Positions 39,392 through 47,105 of a DNA stretch of 64,000 bases are shown in pieces. The notes beneath the pieces are model-generated. The model did no database searches. It saw nothing but the letters and a program-made list of their open reading frames with translations, and had not been told where the DNA came from. Each line of letters begins with the position of its first letter. Position 1 is the first letter of the stretch. Location: positions 1-64,000 of the IMG/VR virus record IMGVR_UViG_3300050026_000481; one strand, given 5' to 3'. Origin of the DNA: a virus. Both the position numbers and the translations under genes were made by a program.

Positions 39392-40549
39392 ATGGTGGTT
39401 TGTTCTAACTGTCATAAGGGTTTTGAAGAAGATGGATTTAAAACGTGTCCGGCCTGTCGTGCAAAGCGCCGCGAATATGACCGACGACCAGACCAAGTTG
39501 AGAAGCGACGCGAATATCTCAGCCGACCGGAGGTGCACGAACATAAGTGCGAATATTACCGTGAATATCAGCGCGAATATCGGAAGCGCCCCGGGGTTAA
39601 AGAACGGGAGCGACGAAACCGGCAGAAACCAGAAAACAAAGAACGCGTAGCTGCGTATGGCTATATATGGCGACAGAAACCAGAAAATAAAGAATTGCAG
39701 TTAGAAGGGACAAGAAAATATAGGGCATTACATCTTGAAGAATGTAGGAAACGTGACCGTGAATTGAAACGTGAGAAACGGAAACAACCAGAATTTCTCG
39801 AAAAACTGAGAGCTATACAGCGTAAATCTTATTGGAAAAATAAAGAACAGCGCAATAAACTTGGTCGTGAGATACGAATAACATTAGCTGGTAGATACAC
39901 AGAAGCGAAACACAGCGCAAAGCGCCGAGGTATACCATTCGAACTCACACAGGAACAACATAGCACAATCATAAGGCAACCGTGTTTTTGGTGCGGCGTT
40001 ACGCCAAATGGTTCCGATGAAACCTTAAACGGAGTTGACAGAATAAACCACGATAAGACGATAGGTTACGTATTAGATAACGTAATACCCGCGTGTACGG
40101 GGTGTAATAAAGGCAGAAACACCATGACAGTTGATGAGGTAGTAGGATACGTCGAACAAGTTTTCCAGTGGCAACACCTTAGAACGTTAACCGGCACACC
40201 ATTACAGCGTCGCAATGGAAAAGTAGAACTCAGTATGCGTGATTACTACGGAAAGTATAAGGGAAAAGCGAAGAAGCGCAATATTCCTTTTGAATTATCG
40301 TTTGAAGAGTTTTTTAAGACAGTAAAAAGACCATGTTATGTGTGTGGGTATCATCATTTCGAAGACAAAGGACATACTGCAAACGGCATAGACCGATTTA
40401 ATAACGCGGTTGGTTATACAGTTGATAACAGCCTTCCGGCATGCAAATGGTGTAACGTATGGAAAGGTGAGGGCACATATGCTGAACTACTCGACCGATT
40501 TACGCGGATACGCGCGGGGTTAAGGAAGAATGCCAATCAACCAAGATGA
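39392..40549 (+). CDS. Double HNH endonuclease inserted in the terminase locus
   Basis: 385 residues. N-terminal zinc finger C-S-N-C...C-P-A-C, then about 130 residues of basic repeats rich in R-E-Y, and two HNH cores of the GxDRI type: C-F-W-C-G...G-V-D-R-I-N-H-D...C-T-G-C-N (residues ~190-235) and C-Y-V-C-G...G-I-D-R-F-N-N...C-K-W-C-N (~310-355). Two complete cores in one chain are unusual. It ends 17 nt inside the nuclease ORF of the terminase. Confidence 0.88.
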   Translation: MVVCSNCHKGFEEDGFKTCPACRAKRREYDRRPDQVEKRREYLSRPEVHEHKCEYYREYQREYRKRPGVKERERRNRQKPENKERVAAYGYIWRQKPENKELQLEGTRKYRALHLEECRKRDRELKREKRKQPEFLEKLRAIQRKSYWKNKEQRNKLGREIRITLAGRYTEAKHSAKRRGIPFELTQEQHSTIIRQPCFWCGVTPNGSDETLNGVDRINHDKTIGYVLDNVIPACTGCNKGRNTMTVDEVVGYVEQVFQWQHLRTLTGTPLQRRNGKVELSMRDYYGKYKGKAKKRNIPFELSFEEFFKTVKRPCYVCGYHHFEDKGHTANGIDRFNNAVGYTVDNSLPACKWCNVWKGEGTYAELLDRFTRIRAGLRKNANQPR

Positions 40550-41279
40550 TTTCGGAAGAAGCAGACGGCCATATGTTCAAGGGTTAGAACGCGTCCTCAC
40601 CGACGAAGACATCTTTAAAATCCACGGCATCCAAAACGTCCAAAACAAACCGGCTGAAGAAGAAAAGAAACTCACGCCAATCGAAGCCAAGAATATAATA
40701 GTCGGCATCGACCTCGGTAAGGAAGTAGACCGCACGGTAATCGTTGTCATCCAGCCCACCGGCGAGTACGAAAAACCTATCTACCAAATCCACCGCATCA
40801 TTCCCGTCGCCCTTGGCACATCCTACCCGGATATAATCCGTGGACTAGTCGAACTAGACAAACATTTGAGAGAACTAAATGCCAAGGAAATCAGTTATGT
40901 GATAGACGCAGGCGGCGCGGCAGGGGTGGTTGACGCGCTGGAGGAAGAGCTGCCGATGGCTGACGTCTACCGCGTCCACTTGACTGCTGGCCTCAACGTA
41001 AACATGACCGGCATGAAAATTAGTTTACCGAAAAGAGAAATGGTAACCACTCTTGCTCGCGTCCTCGATGAGCATAGGATTGACGTGGTAAGCACCCGAG
41101 ATGAAGGCGTCGTGCTACTTGAGTCAGAACTTAACAATTATCAAATGAAAATAATGGATAGTGGCTACGACAAATACGAAGCCGGCACGGGTCACCATGA
41201 TGATGCAGTCTGCGCTCTTGCCGAGGGCCTCTGGTTTTCCGAACATGAGGCGGCAATGGGGCAGGCGAGGCTATTCTGA
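40530..41279 (+). CDS. Terminase large subunit, nuclease part
   Basis: 249 residues. The RNase-H-like nuclease residues are D61 in V-G-I-D-L-G, D126 in Y-V-I-D-A-G-G and D224/D225 in H-H-D-D-A-V-C-A-L-A. It has no ATPase motifs. An in-frame stop at 40521 separates it from upstream sequence, so it must start independently (ATG behind AAGGAAGA) unless RNA splicing occurs. With the ATPase part the total of 535 residues matches a complete large terminase. Confidence 0.88.
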   Translation: MPINQDDFGRSRRPYVQGLERVLTDEDIFKIHGIQNVQNKPAEEEKKLTPIEAKNIIVGIDLGKEVDRTVIVVIQPTGEYEKPIYQIHRIIPVALGTSYPDIIRGLVELDKHLRELNAKEISYVIDAGGAAGVVDALEEELPMADVYRVHLTAGLNVNMTGMKISLPKREMVTTLARVLDEHRIDVVSTRDEGVVLLESELNNYQMKIMDSGYDKYEAGTGHHDDAVCALAEGLWFSEHEAAMGQARLF

Positions 41280-41476
41280 TGACCCAAGACGAAATGTACA
41301 CGGCCCTCCTGACGGCAGACGGCTGGTGGTCGCCGGCGGAACTCGCGGCGGTGGTAGGATGCTCAAGGAAAGTAGCAATGGTCGGATTAAGACGCCTATA
41401 CAAAAAAAGAGTTGTCACGCGCGCGCGTACGCTCGCGGCCGGCTGGGGGTACCGTTTGTCTGAGGATTCACAATGA
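41279..41476 (+). CDS. Small winged-helix protein
   Basis: 65 residues in a TGATGA overlap with the terminase. L-L-T-A-D-G-W-W-S-P-A-E-L-A-A-V-V-G-C-S-R-K-V-A-M-V-G-L-R-R-L-Y-style helices and a short wing (T-L-A-A-G-W-G-Y-R-L) fit a MarR-like fold. Presumably binds DNA as a dimer. Confidence 0.6.
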   Translation: MTQDEMYTALLTADGWWSPAELAAVVGCSRKVAMVGLRRLYKKRVVTRARTLAAGWGYRLSEDSQ

Positions 41477-41691
41477 CAAAAGCTAAACCATCTAGGAAAC
41501 GCTTAGCGCTACACAAAATAAAATGCCCGACCTGCCTGATGGAATTCACCGTCGCGAATCCAGATAGTTGGGTCTGCCCCTCGTGTTATTCTAGGAAGGT
41601 AGCCGGCCTCCCCAACAAACCGGCAGAGTACGTGGAGAAAGAAAAGAAGCCAAAGGCATCAAAACACAAAGCACATAAAGGAGTAAACTAA
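41473..41691 (+). CDS. Zinc-ribbon protein with Lys-rich tail
   Basis: 72 residues. C-P-T-C and C-P-S-C (residues ~19-22 and ~35-38) form a zinc ribbon with a W between them. The C-terminus is K-P-K-A-S-K-H-K-A-H-K. ATGA overlap upstream and TAATG overlap downstream keep it in the operon. Confidence 0.55.
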   Translation: MTKAKPSRKRLALHKIKCPTCLMEFTVANPDSWVCPSCYSRKVAGLPNKPAEYVEKEKKPKASKHKAHKGVN

Positions 41692-41837
41692 TGATAGCAC
41701 GGGAATGTCCGCTAAATAAAACCATAGTACACTTCGCCGACGTCGCCGGTGTGTATCCCAAAGGTTGTTTAAATTGCGAGTTCTTAAGAAGCGGCCGGCA
41801 GGGCTGCTGGTGCGGGCATGTGGGAGTACCGAAATGA
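41691..41837 (+). CDS. 48-residue Cys micro-protein
   Basis: E-C-P-L-N-K near the start, then C-L-N-C-E-F, then C-W-C-G-H. Its E-C-P-L start resembles the gene at 44116. Five Cys plus His could hold zinc. Overlaps both neighbours. Confidence 0.5.
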   Translation: MIARECPLNKTIVHFADVAGVYPKGCLNCEFLRSGRQGCWCGHVGVPK

Positions 41838-42037
41838 AAGTAGATATCAGTTGTCCGTCGTGCGCATCCGGACTAAACCTCTTCAACGGAACCGTACTCC
41901 CTAACCGATGCCTTGAAATCAGAGCACACTGTCTCTGTCCTATTTGCGCTAGTAAGTTTGCGGTTACCATCCGAATCGAACGGGAGTTGACCACTGTTAA
42001 TTACTCAGAAGAAGAAGGTGATGAACCATTGGCTTAG
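41834..42037 (+). CDS. 67-residue zinc-ribbon protein
   Basis: I-S-C-P-S-C-A-S-G near residues 6-13 and C-L-C-P-I-C-A-S-K at ~33-41 make a classic two-knuckle ribbon with beta strands between. The 3' part contains inverted-repeat site 6. The ATG at 41834 overlaps the previous stop. Confidence 0.55.
   Translation: MKVDISCPSCASGLNLFNGTVLPNRCLEIRAHCLCPICASKFAVTIRIERELTTVNYSEEEGDEPLA
41987..42000. promoter_or_regulatory. Recurrent inverted repeat, site 6, inside a gene
   Basis: TTGAC-CACT-GTTAA matches the TTRAC-N4-GTYAA consensus. It is within the C-terminal codons of the zinc-ribbon gene and upstream of the next small gene. Confidence 0.45.
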
Positions 42038-42252
42038 TCCAACCAGTAGTCCGTTCTATATGGTGCCCATCCATTGCCGCATACGCGCCAATCGAGGATT
42101 GTCGAGGCTGCGCATCAAACGAAGGGTTTGCTTTCGCCAGGGATACCCATCAATTCGGAATAATCTGCGCGAAATCTATGAAGGGGTTCATTCCTGAGCC
42201 TATAAAAGCTCCGCAATCCAAACCGAAACTACAGGACGACTCGTGGCAATAA
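42028..42252 (+). CDS. Cys-rich small protein with non-standard start
   Basis: 74 residues. The frame contains R-S-I-W-C-P-S, E-D-C-R-G-C-A-S-N and I-I-C-A-K-S, similar to other four-Cys proteins, but has no ATG, GTG or TTG upstream of the first Cys. The first codon after the TGA stop in this frame region is ACC, then ATT at 42028. ATT may serve as start, or translation may restart at the overlapping upstream stop. A competing frame from an ATG at 42021 lacks these motifs. Confidence 0.4.
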   Translation: MGLVQPVVRSIWCPSIAAYAPIEDCRGCASNEGFAFARDTHQFGIICAKSMKGFIPEPIKAPQSKPKLQDDSWQ

Positions 42253-42266
42253 CCCGAAGGTGAACA

Positions 42267-42503
42267 ATGGACAATGCACTGCGCTGTCCCATGTGTAAAA
42301 AACCGGTGATTCCAAACAGGCACACTATTATAGATACTGATGAAGATGATAAACCGTACATTCTCTGTCCTTGGAGTAATTGCCAGACCAAACTGTTTTT
42401 ACCGGTTGACCAATCTAACGGCGCCTCGAACCCGGGGCTGCATGAGCAGAACCGCCATAGTCTTCGCGACCCCGTTACTGGCAGATTCGTGAGTGAAAAA
42501 TGA
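42267..42503 (+). CDS. 78-residue zinc-ribbon protein
   Basis: C-P-M-C-K-K (residues 7-12) and C-P-W-S-N-C (~34-39) form a zinc ribbon with an acidic loop (D-T-D-E-D-D). The C-terminal H-S-L-R-D-P-V-T-G-R-F segment resembles phage DNA-binding tails. The ATGA overlap links it to the next gene. Confidence 0.5.
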   Translation: MDNALRCPMCKKPVIPNRHTIIDTDEDDKPYILCPWSNCQTKLFLPVDQSNGASNPGLHEQNRHSLRDPVTGRFVSEK

Positions 42504-42715
42504 CTGAAAAATGGTACGAAGAATCGGAAAAGTTCAGGGCATTTCTCGAACGCAAGGGGATTCTCAATAAGGATGAACGTATCGAGTGCGAACACTGCGG
42601 CCGCCAAAATTATAATTTAAAGGTAACCATTCCCTGTAATATCTGTGGTAAACCGTTCCAGCAATGGGCTGACAAACTGTATACATATTTTTGCGAGGCG
42701 TGTTCGAAGAGATGA
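42500..42715 (+). CDS. 71-residue protein with three CxxC motifs
   Basis: N-terminal charged helix, then C-E-H-C-G, C-N-I-C-G-K-P and F-C-E-A-C. Six Cys allow one zinc with a spare pair. Coupled to both neighbours by overlaps. Confidence 0.5.
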   Translation: MTEKWYEESEKFRAFLERKGILNKDERIECEHCGRQNYNLKVTIPCNICGKPFQQWADKLYTYFCEACSKR

Positions 42716-42879
42716 GTAAGTATCCAATCCTTTTGAAAGAAAACTGCATGACGATGATGAAATGCCCTAAGTATCACGACCACAACCACTATGTATTTTT
42801 CTGTCTATCCGATTGCGAGGATTTCAAAGGCATCCACGACGGCTGCGTGATTTGCTCATACGGACCTAAAGGGAAGTAA
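42712..42879 (+). CDS. 55-residue Cys/His-rich micro-protein
   Basis: From the ATG in an ATGA overlap. M-K-C-P-K-Y-H, F-F-C-L-S-D-C-E-D-F and C-V-I-C give six Cys and three His. The C-x2-C-x2-F element repeats the family signature. Function unknown. Confidence 0.5.
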   Translation: MSKYPILLKENCMTMMKCPKYHDHNHYVFFCLSDCEDFKGIHDGCVICSYGPKGK

Positions 42880-42880
42880 A

Positions 42881-43177
42881 ATGATAAGTAAAGACGAAGA
42901 ACTCCTACACTTACGACACCAGCACGACGCCGACCTCCAAGTAATCAAATGGCTGCAGGACAAGGTAAAAGGATTAGCTCAAGAAAACGCCGTACTCAAG
43001 AAGCAGTGGCCGCCAACGGAAACAAGCGTATACCACGACCTCAGCGATTTGGGTTTTACTCCTGTTGATTCCCCAGAAACCGGTGAGAAGTTTGAGGGGG
43101 AAAGTGAGTTTGTGATTCCAGTTGTAGATACTGGAAAGAAGCCGCGTAAGAAGAGGCGCGAGGCGCCCGAGAGGTAA
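42881..43177 (+). CDS. Helical protein with basic tail
   Basis: 98 residues. Residues 1-40 are a coiled-coil-like helix (L-L-H-L-R-H-Q-H, K-W-L-Q-D-K-V-K-G-L). A middle acidic region and K-K-P-R-K-K-R-R-E at the end follow. It could bind DNA through the tail. No family recognised. Confidence 0.5.
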   Translation: MISKDEELLHLRHQHDADLQVIKWLQDKVKGLAQENAVLKKQWPPTETSVYHDLSDLGFTPVDSPETGEKFEGESEFVIPVVDTGKKPRKKRREAPER

Positions 43178-43180
43178 CAA

Positions 43181-43726
43181 ATGGAAGAAGTAATAGACGA
43201 CGAAAATATTAATAAGGCCTGTAGGGTTTGTGGTGTCCAACTTACATCAGAAAATAGTTACCCATCTCACCGGGCGAGTGCAAATTGGATATGCAAGTCA
43301 TGCAATTCAAAAAAGAACCATCGTTATTGGCTAGAAAATCCAGAATATAGAACGTTTAGTTTTGAAGCTACAAGGAAATGGAGAATCGACAACCCGATTC
43401 GCCAGTGGGCTACTGCATCTTTATTAAATCATAAATTATTAGGTCATAAAATAGAAATTTCTGCGGATGAGTTAGAAATATTAGCTAGAACAACGTTGAA
43501 TTGCCCGATTTGTGGAATACTAATTGAATGGACAACCGGAAATGGCCGTAATTGGAACGGTCCGTCGTTAGATAGGCGGGACAATTCTGAAGTTCTTGAA
43601 AAAAATAACGTGTGGCTTATTTGTATGAAATGCAATACGACAAAATCATCTAGAACTATGGGGGAGTTTGTTGAATATTGTGAAAAGGTTGTAAGTAATA
43701 AAGAGAGGCTCTTAAATGACCAATGA
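43181..43726 (+). CDS. HNH-like endonuclease (third subgroup)
   Basis: 181 residues. N-terminal zinc finger C-R-V-C-G...C-K-S-C-N, a helical basic linker, and core C-P-I-C-G...S-L-D-R-R-D-N-S-E-V...W-L-I-C-M-K-C-N-T-T-K. The D-R-R-D motif stands where other members have D-R-I-D. The gene is A/T-rich compared with neighbours. Catalytic competence is likely but less certain. Confidence 0.75.
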   Translation: MEEVIDDENINKACRVCGVQLTSENSYPSHRASANWICKSCNSKKNHRYWLENPEYRTFSFEATRKWRIDNPIRQWATASLLNHKLLGHKIEISADELEILARTTLNCPICGILIEWTTGNGRNWNGPSLDRRDNSEVLEKNNVWLICMKCNTTKSSRTMGEFVEYCEKVVSNKERLLNDQ

Positions 43727-43904
43727 AGACCAAGCAGCTCGGAACTTGCTCGTGCAGAACGTCCTCGTGTTAATTGGAATCGCGACTGCGGCAGAGATGA
43801 GTCGAGAAGGTCGAATGGTGCTACTAGACGGTTTGAAACAAATTATGGGGTATTTATTAGCGCCGAACCCAGCAGAAGTAGAAGTAACCCCACTCTACGG
43901 ATAA
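43716..43904 (+). CDS. 62-residue helical protein
   Basis: A hydrophobic helix (N-V-L-V-L-I-G-I-A-T-A-A-E-M) and a second helix (M-V-L-L-D-G-L-K-Q-I-M-G-Y-L-L-A) without Cys. Overlaps the HNH stop by 11 nt. May be peripheral membrane or a helical dimer. Unknown. Confidence 0.45.
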   Translation: MTNEDQAARNLLVQNVLVLIGIATAAEMSREGRMVLLDGLKQIMGYLLAPNPAEVEVTPLYG

Positions 43905-43906
43905 AG

Positions 43907-44119
43907 ATGCCCGACACAACCGACGACGTCGAGGAAGCGCAACGCATCGAGCAGGCGGCCATCGGCGGCTGGCTGCACGCACAGGTGGCGTGGCAGGAGG
44001 CCCAGGATGAAGCTATTGCCGCAATCGCCGACCAACTAGAACAATTGGCGGCTGAGGTAACTAGATTAAAACTCATGTTGTCGGCAGTAGGCATAGAAGA
44101 CGGCTGGGGGAACCAATGA
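43907..44119 (+). CDS. 70-residue acidic coiled-coil protein
   Basis: Acidic N-terminus, A-Q-V-A-W-Q-E-A-Q-D-E-A-I-A-A-I-A-D-Q-L and L-E-Q-L-A-A-E-V-T-R-L-K-L heptads. A short helical adaptor; overlaps the next gene. Confidence 0.5.
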   Translation: MPDTTDDVEEAQRIEQAAIGGWLHAQVAWQEAQDEAIAAIADQLEQLAAEVTRLKLMLSAVGIEDGWGNQ

Positions 44120-44406
44120 TAGAATGCCCACTCCGCAATGTGCCTTACGGTGCCTGCTTCGACTGCCGCTACACCGAGCAAGTTGGCTGGTGCGATTATC
44201 CGACCCCCGTTGACGACCTTATACGTGAAGTCAAGCGTCGCCCCCGCGCGGTTCCACTCTGGATGGGTGCACTCAAAAAATGGTCAACCGAAGTCCACTT
44301 AGACGGCCGCCGCTGGTGCGACCTAAACGGCAACGAGGTTTTTATAATACAACCATCCCTGCAAGGGGCGGCTAATAAGAAGAAGAAGGAGAAAGCGAAT
44401 GACTGA
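44116..44406 (+). CDS. 96-residue protein with N-terminal Cys unit
   Basis: E-C-P-L-R-N-V-P-Y-G-A-C-F-D-C-R-Y and W-C-D-Y at residues 4-26 supply four Cys. A longer basic C-terminus with W-M-G-A-L-K-K-W and K-K-K-K-E-K follows. Its start parallels the micro-protein at 41691, suggesting the two are related with a different tail. Confidence 0.5.
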   Translation: MIECPLRNVPYGACFDCRYTEQVGWCDYPTPVDDLIREVKRRPRAVPLWMGALKKWSTEVHLDGRRWCDLNGNEVFIIQPSLQGAANKKKKEKAND

Positions 44407-44626
44407 ACAGAAAGAAGATAATAAGACGTGTACAGACTGTGGACACTTCATCCTTGCGCAGGAATCGGTTACCGTTGATGTAACAGGAACGGATTTAGTC
44501 GCACGAGCGAAGTATATCTGCGAGAAAGGATTGGAACTTAATTTCATAGGGTGGTGCGACAGCTTTTATAGTGCCGTTATAGAAGATACCATCACGTGGA
44601 AACGCGGCTGGGTTGACGAGGACTAA
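44399..44626 (+). CDS. 75-residue four-Cys protein
   Basis: C-T-D-C-G-H-F, then Y-I-C-E-K-G, then W-C-D-S-F: a full match to C-x2-C...C...C-x2-F/Y with longer beta loops. It overlaps the previous gene and has an acidic end. Good representative of the family. Confidence 0.55.
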   Translation: MTEQKEDNKTCTDCGHFILAQESVTVDVTGTDLVARAKYICEKGLELNFIGWCDSFYSAVIEDTITWKRGWVDED

Positions 44627-44629
44627 GCG

Positions 44630-44803
44630 ATGAGATGCACCGGTTGTAGATTCAAGAGTAATTCAATGTTCAGCGCCGGCAACTATGTATGGTGCGCCTA
44701 CGACCACGCAACCCACCCGCGCGAACACGGCTGCACGCACGGGGAAAAACGCACGCGGCAGCGGCAGAAGGTAGTGGATAATCCGATTATGTTTACGGAG
44801 TAA
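44630..44803 (+). CDS. 57-residue four-Cys protein
   Basis: R-C-T-G-C-R-F, then V-W-C-A-Y, then G-C-T-H-G, with extra His residues, then a basic tail (R-T-R-Q-R-Q-K). Starts 3 nt after the previous stop. Confidence 0.5.
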   Translation: MRCTGCRFKSNSMFSAGNYVWCAYDHATHPREHGCTHGEKRTRQRQKVVDNPIMFTE

Positions 44804-44806
44804 AAT

Positions 44807-45052
44807 ATGGAAGACGCTATAAGCGAATTTATAGACCCAGAAGATATAAGAAACTGGCACCAGAAGCCAAAGCATGAACGCGCAAGACTGTGGGCACGCG
44901 CCAAGAAGCGATGCAAGGCCATCCCGCGGGAGTATCGACCTAAGTACTTCAGAGGCCGCTCGCTTAAGAAGGATATTCAGAGTACGATTCTTATAGTAAT
45001 CATCTGGGTTATCTTGGCTTCACTTGCATTGTCGGCGGGGTTTTTACATTAG
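44807..45052 (+). CDS. Basic protein with C-terminal membrane helix
   Basis: 81 residues. Residues 20-55 are Arg/Lys-rich; residues ~58-78 are one membrane helix (T-I-L-I-V-I-I-W-V-I-L-A-S-L-A-L-S-A). A tail-anchored protein with a cytoplasmic basic domain, near the lysin gene, could help in lysis or membrane targeting. Confidence 0.55.
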   Translation: MEDAISEFIDPEDIRNWHQKPKHERARLWARAKKRCKAIPREYRPKYFRGRSLKKDIQSTILIVIIWVILASLALSAGFLH

Positions 45053-45061
45053 GGTACCTAG

Positions 45062-45544
45062 ATGGGTAACTTCGAAAAGATTAACCAACTTTTTAATGAT
45101 TATTTCGGTATAAGTTTAGAGGACAACATGAAAAAGAAAAAGGATGAAGTAGAGATGCACGTAGCATCGCCAAGCGTTGAAGCATGGGGTACAGTTACTA
45201 ACCCCGCGGTCAGTACTGGCAGCTCCGAGCGCGAAGAGCGCATACAGACCTGCGAACGCGCAATATGCGGCGTGCTTGACCGGCTTGATGTAATAGAAGC
45301 GCATTCTGAGCAGAAAGAACACGACCAGATATTCAGGCGGCTCGCGTCAGTTGAAGACCATATCCGCAGTATAGATGTTACTCTTTACGAGTTAAAACAC
45401 AAAGAACCCGCACCAATATTCGAAGAACTCGAAGAACGCGGACTCGCCGAACGCTGCGAGGGTGTACTTGTATTAACCATGAAAGGCAGGCAGGTTGCAA
45501 GCCTTTTCGATAACGGCGAGATTGAGGATATTAGAGGTGATTAA
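45062..45544 (+). CDS. Helical protein with winged-helix-like C-terminus
   Basis: 160 residues. Middle coiled coil (residues 60-115, R-L-D-V-I-E-A-H-S-E-Q-K) and a C-terminal E-E-L-E-E-R-G-L-A-E-R-C-E-G-V-L-V-L-T-M-K-G type half winged helix. Possibly a regulator or scaffold. Its stop abuts the papain-like gene start. Confidence 0.5.
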   Translation: MGNFEKINQLFNDYFGISLEDNMKKKKDEVEMHVASPSVEAWGTVTNPAVSTGSSEREERIQTCERAICGVLDRLDVIEAHSEQKEHDQIFRRLASVEDHIRSIDVTLYELKHKEPAPIFEELEERGLAERCEGVLVLTMKGRQVASLFDNGEIEDIRGD

Positions 45545-46843
45545 ATGACTGAAAAAATGTTTCATGAAATAAACGGACGAAAGTACTATATGGGTTGTAA
45601 GCGCGACCCACCGCATAAGGACGCGCCGCTTTTACTAACCCGCGAACAAGAGTTAACCTTGCCAGCGAGTTATATAATCAAAGACCTAACGCCCGTGGGC
45701 GACCAGGGGAACGAAGGGAGCTGCACCGGAAACGCTGGCGACAACGTGTTTAAAATCCGTGACGCCATGGTAAACGGAACGTTTGTTAACGGCGCACGAC
45801 AGCAGATTTATCAATGTGCTCTTGCAAAAGATGGCAACCCCTTCCAGGATGTGGGCTCTAGTCTTAGCACGATAGCGTGGGTCCTCCAAAACAAAGGCGT
45901 CGCACCTGAGTCAGAGTTTCCATACACCGGAGGAATGAAGGGCGCTGTCCCTGCATCTGTCTTAGCAGACGCCGCGAAACACGAGGCCACAAAAGAACTA
46001 CGCCTCGACGCGAATGACGGAAGTACAACTATAGCAAATATAAAAGCAGCGATATCGCCGAACTCGGTTATTCAAAGTAGTTATCCGGTAATGTACGGGT
46101 ACACTGTATTCGAATCGTTCTTTAACACGGGTGGCGATGGCAACATGCCCGCGCCTTCTGGCGGGGTAGCAGGCGGACATGCGAATGTTTTCATTGGTTA
46201 CGATGACAACCACACTGGAAACTACGACGGAAGTAAGGGCGCGTTCCTCAGTAAAAACAGTTGGGGAACCGGCTTCGGCGCGAGCGGGTATTGGTGGATG
46301 CCGTATAATTACTTCCTTGACACAAACGACGGCGTAGGGGATTGCTGGGCAGTAATAAATACCTCGGATTTCAACCCGACGCCAGGGCCAACACCAACAC
46401 CCCCAAACCCGACGGGTGTCACCTTTGTCAGCTCGCCCGCCGCCTGCTCTTGGGACACCAATCGCCTTGACCTCTTCGTAGTCGGCTCAGATAACGCCCT
46501 CTGGCACCGCGACAGGGTAGACACTGATTGGTCGGATTGGAGTTCCCTCGCAGGTACGTGTACAAGTGCACCAGCAGCGGTAGCACGAACCGGGCAAATT
46601 ATCGACATCGTTGTCCGCGGCTCTGACTCAGCGCTGTGGCACCTACAGTGGACAGGCACCGCATGGGCAAAGTGGACGTCTCTCGGCGGCGTGGTGCTGA
46701 AGGGCACAGGGCCTACTATTATATCCAAAGACGTAAACAGTCTCGATGTGTTCGTAATCGGCACTGATGATGCCCTCTACCAAAAGACACTTACAGGAAC
46801 AACGTGGTCCGGGTGGGTGCAGGTTTCGGCTAAGATTAAGTAG
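45545..46843 (+). CDS. Papain-like cysteine protease with lectin-like C-terminus (putative lysin)
   Basis: 432 residues. The C1A papain set is complete: oxyanion Gln54 and nucleophile Cys60 in D-Q-G-N-E-G-S-C, His212 in G-G-H-A-N-V-F-I-G-Y, and Asn238 in K-N-S-W-G-T-G-F-G-A-S-G-Y. No long propeptide is seen; only about 45 residues precede the catalytic domain. After a Pro-rich linker (~278-290) come three strands-and-Trp repeats (L-D-L-F-V-V-G-S-D-N-A-L-W-H and others) matching the end of the protein at 32593. A host wall or S-layer protein may be the substrate; release lysin or virion entry enzyme are both possible. Confidence 0.82.
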   Translation: MTEKMFHEINGRKYYMGCKRDPPHKDAPLLLTREQELTLPASYIIKDLTPVGDQGNEGSCTGNAGDNVFKIRDAMVNGTFVNGARQQIYQCALAKDGNPFQDVGSSLSTIAWVLQNKGVAPESEFPYTGGMKGAVPASVLADAAKHEATKELRLDANDGSTTIANIKAAISPNSVIQSSYPVMYGYTVFESFFNTGGDGNMPAPSGGVAGGHANVFIGYDDNHTGNYDGSKGAFLSKNSWGTGFGASGYWWMPYNYFLDTNDGVGDCWAVINTSDFNPTPGPTPTPPNPTGVTFVSSPAACSWDTNRLDLFVVGSDNALWHRDRVDTDWSDWSSLAGTCTSAPAAVARTGQIIDIVVRGSDSALWHLQWTGTAWAKWTSLGGVVLKGTGPTIISKDVNSLDVFVIGTDDALYQKTLTGTTWSGWVQVSAKIK

Positions 46844-46850
46844 GTCAAAA

Positions 46851-47105
46851 ATGGTTGATAAATGGGACGGTATAGACCCTAAAAGCGGAAACGAGATACC
46901 AATAAAGCCAGTGAACGGTGAAGCGGGCCCTACGATAGTGGGGCCACCCCACACCGTCGTGAAGTTTAAGGCGTTCTCCGACGACCCCGCACCATTGCAG
47001 CCGACCACAGGGGATAGAAACTGGGGGCTGTTTGTATTGGTACTAGCGCTAGCAACCGCGTGGTTCATCGGGATGCTGATGCAGGCGCAGTTTCACATTG
47101 TATGA
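46851..47105 (+). CDS. Single-pass membrane protein next to the lysin
   Basis: 84 residues from the ATG at 46851, behind GGTCAAAA. A soluble Gly/Pro-rich N-terminal part and one C-terminal membrane helix (L-F-V-L-V-L-A-L-A-T-A-W-F-I-G-M-L). Its position between the putative lysin and MuF suggests a holin or lysis accessory, but with one helix only. Confidence 0.5.
   Translation: MVDKWDGIDPKSGNEIPIKPVNGEAGPTIVGPPHTVVKFKAFSDDPAPLQPTTGDRNWGLFVLVLALATAWFIGMLMQAQFHIV

Noticed and set aside
39058-40549. Group I intron interrupting the terminase gene
   Set aside because: The element at 39238-39355 has intron-like pairing, but the HNH ORF runs 17 nt into the nuclease ORF, leaving no room for 3' core helices, and no clear P7 pair was found. 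It is kept only as an alternative to check by cDNA.
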